DNA of 27,357 nt, taken from positions 1 to 27,357 of the forward strand of contig WAPH01000023.1 in assembly GCA_015520895.1 (NCBI GenBank), read 5' to 3'. The DNA is from Nanobdellati archaeon. Its GTDB lineage: Archaea > EX4484-52 > JAADEF01. This document shows, piece after piece, positions 1 to 5,111 of this stretch; positions within the stretch are counted from its first letter, which is position 1; every line of letters begins with the position of its first letter. The translations under genes and the position numbers were made by a program. The notes beneath the pieces are model-generated. The model made no database searches. It was not told the origin of the DNA and saw only the letters and a list, made by a program, of their open reading frames with translations.

Positions 1-1
1 A

Positions 2-88
2 AGTAATAGGGCCAATAATTTTGCAGTTATTGTTTTTAAAAAAGTAAAGGAGTATGAATTGTTGCTAATATGTAATGATACTAGATAG
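2..88 (+). CDS. C-terminal tail of an upstream gene (partial, cut by window edge)
   Basis: An open frame runs in from the left edge and stops at TAG 86-88, leaving 28 codons of C-terminus. The visible end reads like a folded protein terminus, with alternating hydrophobic and charged residues (FAVIVFKKVKEYELLLICND). Nothing in it identifies a family. A palindromic A7/T6 tract about 25 bases downstream could end its transcript. It could be a chance frame; what supports it is that the frame is open from the edge and no other feature explains the first 90 bases. Confidence 0.45.
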   Translation, partial: SNRANNFAVIVFKKVKEYELLLICNDTR

Positions 89-113
89 GATATAAAAAGA
101 ATTAATAAAGTAT

Positions 114-126
114 AAAAAAATTTTTT
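114..126. terminator. A7/T6 tract, possible bidirectional terminator
   Basis: Seven A followed by six T lie between the converging ends of the left-edge gene (stop at 88, plus) and the 36-aa gene (stop at 125, minus). Archaeal RNA polymerase can terminate on T-runs in the non-template strand. This tract presents a T6 run to plus transcripts and a T7 run to minus transcripts. Assigned by position and composition only. Confidence 0.4.
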
Positions 127-235
127 AACTTGCAATAAACTCCTTTCCTTTTTTCTTTCTAAAATTTTCATCTTCCTCTACCAATAAAGGTTCCTCGTTT
201 AAGTCCTCTTTGCTAACTTTTTTATATTCTGTCAT
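125..235 (-). CDS. Small charged protein, 36 aa, unknown function
   Basis: A 36-codon frame starts at ATG 235 with a strong ribosome-binding site GAGGGGG six bases upstream (plus-strand 241-247). It stops at 125, directly before a T-run in its own direction. The product is soluble and very charged: acidic in the middle (residues 10-23 rich in D/E) and basic near the end (RKKKGK at 26-31). No membrane segment, signal or known motif is visible. It diverges from the DNA ligase and could share its TATA region at 274-282. The combination of Shine-Dalgarno, promoter and terminator makes it better than a chance ORF, but the function is unknown. Confidence 0.5.
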   Translation of the reverse strand: MTEYKKVSKEDLNEEPLLVEEDENFRKKKGKEFIAS

Positions 236-273
236 TTTATCCCCCTCATTATTTATTATTATGAACTAATACC

Positions 274-282
274 TTTATATAA
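274..282. promoter_or_regulatory. TATA-like box shared by DNA ligase (+) and 36-aa gene (-)
   Basis: TTTATATAA is centred 26 bases before the ligase ATG at 304, so transcription would begin at or next to the start codon (leaderless; no Shine-Dalgarno is visible before 304). Read on the minus strand, the same box would start a transcript near 252, leaving a short leader with GAGGGGG for the 36-aa gene. Confidence 0.5.
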
Positions 283-303
283 TTTTGTATTTATCATTAA
301 TTT

Positions 304-2292
304 ATGGACTTTGAGAGTGCTTGTAATTTTATGGAACAGCTTGCTTCTACGACTTCCAAATTGGAGAAAATACAGATAACTAAAAATATGTTAAGAAATG
401 CGAGGAATGATGAAGAACTTAAAGCAATAATACTGCTCCTTCAAGGAAGGCAATATCCTGATTATATTAATAAAGAGACAGGGGTAAGTACTAACCTTTT
501 AATAAAGGCCATGGTTAAGGCTTATGGTTATGATGAGAAGCATATCGAAGAAAAATGGAAAAAAACAGGGGATTTAGGATTGGTAAGTGAAGAATTGGCA
601 AAAACCAAAAAGCAAAGAATGCTTTTAACACAAAAACTTGATTTAATTTATGTTTTACAAACTTTGCAAAAGCTAAGTGAGTTGGAAGGAGAGGGTAGTA
701 TAGATAAAAAGATATCTCTGATAGCAGGATTGCTTATTAACGCTAAATCTCTTGAGGCTAAATATATTACACGATGGATTCTAGGGGATTTAAGGATAGG
801 TGTTGCTGAAGGAATAATAAGAGAAAGTATTGTTGCAGCATTTTTTGTTCAAGTTTTCTGGCAAGAACTTTTTAATTCCTCGTTATCATCGGATAACTTG
901 CTAAATCTAGCATTAAAGTATTGGAAGGGATTAAAGTTAATTGTGGGAAAAGAAGTGATATTGTCTAACCCTCACATTAATCTTATAAAAAGGATTGCAG
1001 GAGATGTTAGAATTATAAAGGAAGAAGAGATTAAAAAGTTTTCTTCATTTCATTATACCTCTTTAGATGCAGATATATTGATTGTTAGTAGTAATGATTT
1101 AGGCAATTATTTGAGAGAATATTTATCTAAGCTTGTGGAAACAGCATATAGTTTAATTAATGATATGCCTGAAATCGCGGTAATTGCTAAAAACAAAGGT
1201 GAAGAAGGCTTAAAAGATGTTAAACCTATTATTTTTAGACCTATAAGGGTAATGTTGGCTCAAAGAGTTTCAAGTATTGAAGAAGCTTTTAAATTATTAG
1301 GTAAGGTGGTTGCGTGGGAATATAAGTTTGATGGTTTTCGCACACAAATACATAAGAAAGGCAATGATGTAAGAATATTTACTCGGAGATTAGAAGATGT
1401 TACTAAGCAATTTCCTGATGTAGTGCAAGCAGTGAGGGAATGCGTAAAATGTAACGAATGTATAATAGAAGGAGAAACTATAGGATATGATAGGGAAACA
1501 GGAAAGTGGTTGCCTTTTCAAAAGATTTCTCGAAGAATAAAAAGGAAATACGATATAGAGGAGATGGTTAAAAAAATACCAGTAATGACTTTTCTTTTCG
1601 ATATAGTTTATTTAGAAGGGGATAAGAAGATAGACTTTAAGTTTAAGGAGAGAAGAAGACTTCTAGAGAGTATAGTTGATGAGAAAGATAAGAAAATGAT
1701 GTTGGCTAAACAGTTAATAACGAGTGATGTGGAGGAGGCTAAGAAGTTTTATAAGGAAGCACTGGATTTAGGGAACGAAGGTGTAATGGCAAAGAATTTA
1801 GAAGCTGCTTATGAGCCTGGTTTAAGGGTAGGACATATGTTAAAAATAAAACCAACTTTAGAGAACTTAGATTTAACTATTGTTGCTGCTGAATGGGGAG
1901 AAGGAAAAAGATCAGGAGTATTTAGTTCCTTTGAATTAGCTTGCTTGGATAAAGATACTGGTGAGTTTTTAACCATTGGTAAATTAGGCACAGGTATAAA
2001 AGAAAAGGTTGAAGCTGGCGGAATAACCTTTGAAGAACTTACGGAAATGCTTAAACCATACATTATTCGAGAAGAAGGTAAAAAAGTTTATGTTAAACCT
2101 TCAATTGTTGTAGAAGTAGCATATGAAGAAATCCAAAAATCTCCTACTTATACTTCAGGATTTGCTTTAAGATTTCCTAGACTTATTAGAGTTAGAGATG
2201 ACAAAAGCGTTGATGAAATTGATGATATAGAAAGGATTAGCAGAATTTATGCTTTACAAAGATGTAGACTAAAACAACAAGATATAATGTAG
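304..2292 (+). CDS. lig: ATP-dependent DNA ligase (archaeal Lig1 type)
   Basis: Seals nicks during replication and repair by forming a ligase-adenylate, transferring AMP to the 5'-phosphate and joining the ends. The nucleotide-binding motif I is EYKFDGFR, with the adenylated lysine at K341. Other nucleotidyltransferase landmarks follow, including the EGE motif at about 396, EGVMAKNL at about 487 and LKIKPT at about 515, before a C-terminal OB domain. At 662 aa it is longer than the roughly 560 aa usual for archaea, where the lysine lies near 250. The surplus of about 90 residues sits between GVAEGIIRESI (from 166) and ETAYSLIND (from 279), inside the helical DNA-binding domain. No intein motifs are seen. 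The mRNA is probably leaderless. The last codons overlap the 3' end of an H/ACA RNA on the other strand. Confidence 0.97.
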   Translation: MDFESACNFMEQLASTTSKLEKIQITKNMLRNARNDEELKAIILLLQGRQYPDYINKETGVSTNLLIKAMVKAYGYDEKHIEEKWKKTGDLGLVSEELAKTKKQRMLLTQKLDLIYVLQTLQKLSELEGEGSIDKKISLIAGLLINAKSLEAKYITRWILGDLRIGVAEGIIRESIVAAFFVQVFWQELFNSSLSSDNLLNLALKYWKGLKLIVGKEVILSNPHINLIKRIAGDVRIIKEEEIKKFSSFHYTSLDADILIVSSNDLGNYLREYLSKLVETAYSLINDMPEIAVIAKNKGEEGLKDVKPIIFRPIRVMLAQRVSSIEEAFKLLGKVVAWEYKFDGFRTQIHKKGNDVRIFTRRLEDVTKQFPDVVQAVRECVKCNECIIEGETIGYDRETGKWLPFQKISRRIKRKYDIEEMVKKIPVMTFLFDIVYLEGDKKIDFKFKERRRLLESIVDEKDKKMMLAKQLITSDVEEAKKFYKEALDLGNEGVMAKNLEAAYEPGLRVGHMLKIKPTLENLDLTIVAAEWGEGKRSGVFSSFELACLDKDTGEFLTIGKLGTGIKEKVEAGGITFEELTEMLKPYIIREEGKKVYVKPSIVVEVAYEEIQKSPTYTSGFALRFPRLIRVRDDKSVDEIDDIERISRIYALQRCRLKQQDIM

Positions 2293-2357
2293 CCCGCATG
2301 TAACACAGCATTTCATCGTTAGGCTTTGCAAACTCGTGCCGCTGACGGATGCGGGCT
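2288..2357 (-). ncRNA. Box H/ACA guide sRNA, predicted to target 23S rRNA helix 69
   Basis: Read on the minus strand from 2357, the 70 nt fold as one archaeal H/ACA hairpin. They comprise a 9-bp basal stem (AGCCCGCAT/ATGCGGGCT), a pocket left arm CCGTCA, a 6-bp upper stem (GCGGCA/TGCTGT), a kink-turn-like step (CGA facing GATGA), a GTT/AAC stem with a 10-nt loop, a pocket right arm GTTAC, then the basal stem and ACA immediately after it. The distance from upper stem to ACA is 14 nt, matching the known 14-16 nt rule. Antisense reading of the pocket gives target GUAAC-U-A-UGACGG, which corresponds to helix 69 of archaeal 23S rRNA with the modified U at E. coli position 1915. In archaea such guides work with Cbf5, Nop10, Gar1 and L7Ae. 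The segment is strikingly GC-rich compared with its surroundings. Confidence 0.88.
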
Positions 2358-2366
2358 TTAATATAC

Positions 2367-2846
2367 TTATTGGCAGTTTTCTTTTAAAAAGTTTGATTCT
2401 ATGGCCTCACAATACTCCTTATTATTGGTAAGTAGGTAAAGTGTATAATAACAATTATCTTTTACACCTTTATTTTGAATTTTTCCACAATAATCACCGT
2501 TTTCTTCTGCTATGGCTTTCTCCCTATAATAATGATCTAAGCATACTATGTCTCCTTCACAAGATTCTTCATTTTTCTCGTAAACTGCATTAGCAACTCC
2601 TACTTTTATTTTACATTCTATGTTCTTACATTCTTGAACGCTAAAGGTTGTATAATCTTTAAGATTATATTCTTTTGAGTACTGGGAGTTAGAATTAGCA
2701 ATAAGGTTATAAATATCAAACTTCTCTTTGTAGTTGTATAAAGTTACAGATGCTCCTAAAACTATGATTGCGAGAATACTCAGAACTGCTATAAAAATAT
2801 GTTTGGTTTTAACACTTAATTCTTTCCTTTTAATTTTCCTTGCCAT
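2367..2846 (-). CDS. Membrane-anchored Cys-rich extracytoplasmic protein, 159 aa, unknown
   Basis: A basic N-terminus (MARKIKRKELSVKTK) precedes one hydrophobic helix at about residues 16-38, so the remaining 120 residues probably face outside. The exported part contains eight cysteines (C73, C78, C95, C102, C120, C129, C146, C158), an even number suited to disulfide bonds; the two-domain disulfide oxidoreductase nearby may be only coincidental. The repeated spacing of YC/C-x-AI motifs (NGDYCGKI, NKEYCEAI) suggests short internal repeats. The ATG lies inside the preceding 59-aa frame, with AAGGTG about seven bases upstream, so the two are translationally coupled. I do not recognise the family. 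Confidence 0.75.
   Translation of the reverse strand: MARKIKRKELSVKTKHIFIAVLSILAIIVLGASVTLYNYKEKFDIYNLIANSNSQYSKEYNLKDYTTFSVQECKNIECKIKVGVANAVYEKNEESCEGDIVCLDHYYREKAIAEENGDYCGKIQNKGVKDNCYYTLYLLTNNKEYCEAIESNFLKENCQ
2381..2391 (-). promoter_or_regulatory. TATA-like box for the H/ACA RNA
   Basis: On the minus strand CTTTTTAAAAG is centred about 26-29 bases before the 5' end of the H/ACA hairpin (2357), the normal archaeal TATA distance. It lies within the last codons of the 159-aa gene. The RNA could therefore have its own start as well as being processed from operon read-through. Confidence 0.45.
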
Positions 2847-3009
2847 TTAATACACCTTCTATTTTTTGGTGGAGTTCTCTAAGTTTATTGTGTGGTAGTT
2901 TTATTTCAGCATCATCAAGTTGTAAGGTATAATCTGCATACAGACCTGGCCTTTTTTTTATGTTTATCTTAGACCATTTACTCAAAAATAAAACGTATCT
3001 TCTTAACAT
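2830..3009 (-). CDS. Small basic protein, 59 aa, unknown function
   Basis: This frame fills the gap between the DUF457-type gene and the Cys-rich protein. It starts at ATG 3009 with GGGGTG about five bases upstream, and it ends at 2830, overlapping the next gene by 17 bases. The N-terminal 20 residues are strongly basic (MLRRYVLFLSKWSKINIKKR). The rest is amphipathic and probably helical (AEIKLPHNKLRELHQKIEGV). There is no clear membrane segment. The good start signal and coupling at both ends support a real gene within a three-gene operon. No family is recognised. Confidence 0.6.
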   Translation of the reverse strand: MLRRYVLFLSKWSKINIKKRPGLYADYTLQLDDAEIKLPHNKLRELHQKIEGVLNGKEN

Positions 3010-3020
3010 CTTACACCCCT

Positions 3021-3572
3021 TTATTTTATATATTTACTTAAACCTTTATATATTTTTTTAATTTCTTTTTGTAACTTATTACTTTTCCATAGATAATAAT
3101 AAAGGGCCAAAAGACTTGTAAAATTTATAAGCAAGAAATAAGGATTGGACCACTTTATACCATTAAAAGCATAATTGCTTAAGGGCCATAAAAATCGAGT
3201 AGGGTTAAAATCCAAGGAGTGGGTAAAGATATCTATCGTAATATGAATCATACCCCCTATTATTTCTTTTTTTCTCAATGCTATAAAAAGAATTATCCAT
3301 GTTATATAGGAGTGTGTAATAAGATACAAAGAGGAGGCTATTTTCACAACTAATATGCTTTTATCTCCCACTGCTAAACTAAATCTTAGCGGATCACTAA
3401 AAGGAAATTGAAAGGTTATTAGCAAGTAAATTATGTATAAAATTATTGGTAAAAAAGCAACAATGTCGGGGACCATACTAAATAGAGTTAACAAGTAAAT
3501 ATTCATCTTACGGCAATATTTGAAGAGTTTACATCCACCAAAAACCCACAAACCATGACTTATTGTATCCAT
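3021..3572 (-). CDS. DUF457/YdjM-like membrane-bound metal-dependent hydrolase
   Basis: An integral membrane protein of 183 aa resembling the DUF457 (YdjM) family, whose members are predicted metal-dependent hydrolases of unknown substrate. Visible landmarks are the N-terminal MDTISHGL (H6), VPD in the first hydrophobic helix (D36), THS (H87) and the key HITIDIFTH (H110, D114, H118) in a later helix. About four or five membrane segments are present, ending in a basic tail. An in-frame ATG exists seven codons upstream, but I chose 3572 because GTGAGG sits directly before it and the family begins at this MDTxSH motif. It heads the operon with the 59-aa and 159-aa genes (11-base gap). Confidence 0.8.
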   Translation of the reverse strand: MDTISHGLWVFGGCKLFKYCRKMNIYLLTLFSMVPDIVAFLPIILYIIYLLITFQFPFSDPLRFSLAVGDKSILVVKIASSLYLITHSYITWIILFIALRKKEIIGGMIHITIDIFTHSLDFNPTRFLWPLSNYAFNGIKWSNPYFLLINFTSLLALYYYLWKSNKLQKEIKKIYKGLSKYIK

Positions 3573-3609
3573 GATCCTCACGGAAAACGGCAAATTTCAC
3601 AATTGTTCC

Positions 3610-3620
3610 TTTTAAATATA
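3610..3620. promoter_or_regulatory. TATA-like box between DUF457-type gene (-) and 49-aa ORF (+)
   Basis: TTTTAAATATA could start the plus transcript near 3641, right before the AGGTGAT ribosome-binding site of the 49-aa ORF. Its TTTAAA core is symmetrical and could start the minus transcript near 3588, just before GTGAGG of the DUF457-type gene. Confidence 0.4.
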
Positions 3621-3651
3621 ATGATAATCATACTTTTATCAGGTGATATGT

Positions 3652-3801
3652 ATGCGTGTTCGAAATCCCCTCGTGCGTAGAGAAGTGGAAAAAAGGTTTA
3701 GGGAGCTCTCCTCCCTCTATCCTTTTAAATCTTCTTTCACTCATAAAAATAATGAATTTCGTTCCCATTTTCAACTATCTCTAACTCATTTTTTATTCTA
3801 A
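3652..3801 (+). CDS. Possible small basic protein, 49 aa
   Basis: This frame has a well-placed TATA-like box (3610-3620) and AGGTGAT at 3641-3647, five bases before ATG 3652. A closer ATG at 3648 leads to only ten codons and sits too near the Shine-Dalgarno. The N-terminal half is basic (MRVRNPLVRREVEKRFREL), and no motif is recognised. The frame ends at 3801, overlapping the 3' end of the convergent disulfide oxidoreductase gene by nine bases. An inverted repeat AGGGAG/CTCCCT around 3697-3717 lies inside it, so a short non-coding transcript is an alternative. Confidence 0.42.
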   Translation: MRVRNPLVRREVEKRFRELSSLYPFKSSFTHKNNEFRSHFQLSLTHFLF

Positions 3802-4443
3802 TGCTTCTTTTACTTTTTGTACAAAATATGGCTCTGGTAATGCTCCTTCAAAACTATGCTCTTCATTTATCACTATTTTTGGAACAGCCATTACTTTATA
3901 CTTGTTGGCCAATTCTTCAAATTCCATGGCCTCTATCATATCTCCTCTTATTTTTGGATTCTCTATTGCCATTTGATGGGCCATTAATACTGCTCGTGGA
4001 CAATGAGGACATGTTGGGGTAACAAATATTTGTAAATGCACATCTTTATCTATTCCTTTGATTATTTCTTTAGTTTGAGGAGAAAGATGACTGTGGCCAT
4101 GAGATATCATAAATATACTTTCTACTAAAGAGATAAATTCATAGCCGCTAGGAATTCCATAGAATCTGACGTTATAATGCGGATGCTTTTCGCCTGTAAT
4201 AATTAGTAAAGGATATTTATCTACTTCATATTCCTTTATTTTTTCAGCGTCTTTTTGTGCATCGTATTTTTCCACAACTATTTTTCCTTCGCTAAGTTTT
4301 TCTAAAGTAGTCACTATTTCTTCTATTTCTTTACAATACATACATCCTTCTCCGCCTACAAAAATTATCTTAACAGAACCTTCTAATTTTTCTTTAAAAT
4401 CCTTTTTCAAATGTTCTTGTGTTTTTTCATCTATAAGACTCAT
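3793..4443 (-). CDS. Protein disulfide oxidoreductase (two thioredoxin folds, glutaredoxin-like)
   Basis: A cytoplasmic dithiol oxidoreductase of the archaeal PDO family, which makes or isomerises disulfide bonds in (hyper)thermophiles and can act as a thioredoxin-like electron carrier. The 216 aa comprise two tandem thioredoxin folds. The first has active site CMYC (C34, C37) and cis-proline P78. The second has CPHC (C145, C148) and cis-proline P188 in AVPKIVI. Length is close to the roughly 226 aa of the Pyrococcus enzyme. There is no signal peptide. ATG 4443 is preceded by AAGGTGAG. It diverges from rpl15e. Confidence 0.93.
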   Translation of the reverse strand: MSLIDEKTQEHLKKDFKEKLEGSVKIIFVGGEGCMYCKEIEEIVTTLEKLSEGKIVVEKYDAQKDAEKIKEYEVDKYPLLIITGEKHPHYNVRFYGIPSGYEFISLVESIFMISHGHSHLSPQTKEIIKGIDKDVHLQIFVTPTCPHCPRAVLMAHQMAIENPKIRGDMIEAMEFEELANKYKVMAVPKIVINEEHSFEGALPEPYFVQKVKEALE

Positions 4444-4477
4444 GTTTACTCACCTTTTAAATATTAGAAGAAATTAG

Positions 4478-4485
4478 TTTTAAAA
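4478..4485. promoter_or_regulatory. Symmetrical TATA-like box between PDO (-) and rpl15e (+)
   Basis: TTTTAAAA is a perfect palindrome. Towards the minus strand it would start transcription near 4456, just ahead of the PDO ribosome-binding site (4449-4456). Towards the plus strand it gives a start near 4508 and an rpl15e leader of about 50 nt. That leader contains a weak hairpin TTAATG/CATTAA (4508-4532) and ends in GGGTGAGG. Confidence 0.45.
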
Positions 4486-4562
4486 AATTAATGAACGATA
4501 ATTAGGATTAATGACCCAGGATGTAGCATTAAGCTGAACATAAGAAGGGTGAGGCGATCAAT

Positions 4563-5090
4563 ATGGCAAAAGGCGCATACCATTATATAGCTGAATTATG
4601 GAAGAGACCTTATGACTCTTTACGTGATATCTTAAAGGAAAGGTTTATTAGATGGAGAAAAGAAGATGTTGTAGTAAGGATAGATAAGCCAACAAGATTA
4701 GACAGAGCAAGGGCTTTAGGATATAAAGCCAAGCCAGGAGTTGTTATAGCAAGAGTGAGAGTTAAGAAAGGAGGAAGAGATAGGCCTAAAATAAGAAAGG
4801 GAAGAAGGCCTAAGAGAGCTGGTCACTTGTTCTTTACTCCTTCTAAATCTTTACAGCAACAAGCAGAAGAAAAAGCAGCAAAGAAATTCCCTAACTTAGA
4901 AGTATTAAATTCTTATTATGTGGGGGAAGATGGAGTTTACAAATGGTTTGAGGTTATTATGTTAGATCCTCATCACCCTGCTATTGTTAAGGATAAGGAG
5001 TTAGGGTGGATAGCAAGTAAGAAACATCAAGGAAGAGTATTTAGAGGGTTAACTTCTTCTGGGAAAAAATCCCGAGGTTTGAAATTTTAA
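4563..5090 (+). CDS. rpl15e: 50S ribosomal protein L15e
   Basis: Archaeal/eukaryotic-specific large-subunit protein that binds 23S rRNA. The start MAKGAYHYIAELWKRP, the basic stretch VRVKKGGRDRPKIRKGRR and the block YKWFEVIMLDPHHPAI are family signatures. The end GRVFRGLTSSGKKSRGLKF is also typical. At 175 aa it is slightly shorter than the usual 190 or so. ATG 4563 has GGGTGAGG about ten bases upstream. It is a single gene, convergent with the pilus platform gene, separated by a T-rich stretch. Confidence 0.97.
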   Translation: MAKGAYHYIAELWKRPYDSLRDILKERFIRWRKEDVVVRIDKPTRLDRARALGYKAKPGVVIARVRVKKGGRDRPKIRKGRRPKRAGHLFFTPSKSLQQQAEEKAAKKFPNLEVLNSYYVGEDGVYKWFEVIMLDPHHPAIVKDKELGWIASKKHQGRVFRGLTSSGKKSRGLKF

Positions 5091-5111
5091 TCTTTACTTT
5101 TCCTTTTAATT
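5091..5111 (+). terminator. T-rich stretch after rpl15e
   Basis: Several T-runs (TTTACTTTTCCTTTT) follow the rpl15e stop and precede the convergent platform gene. They fit an archaeal T-run terminator without a hairpin. Assigned by composition only. Confidence 0.35.

Noticed and set aside
847..1140. Intein in the DNA ligase
   Set aside because: The extra block is about 90 residues, too short for an intein, with no Cys/Ser start or His-Asn end motif at its borders.
2291..2357. tRNA-like or split-tRNA cloverleaf suggested by the paired ends on either strand
   Set aside because: No T-arm consensus (TTCRA) and no D-loop GG on either strand; the H/ACA fold explains all the pairing, the ACA box and the target.
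2291..2357. Box C/D sRNA (CTGA on plus strand, GATGA on minus strand)
   Set aside because: The C and D motifs fall on opposite strands and are not placed next to the terminal stem.
3648..3680. Ten-codon frame starting at ATG 3648
   Set aside because: Starts one base after the Shine-Dalgarno and stops after ten codons; ATG 3652 has normal spacing and a longer frame.
4487..4545. Possible box C/D sRNA or kink-turn in the rpl15e leader (ATGA and CTGA near a TTAATG/CATTAA hairpin)
   Set aside because: No full RTGATGA box and only a 6-bp AT-rich stem; kept only as a note in the promoter entry.
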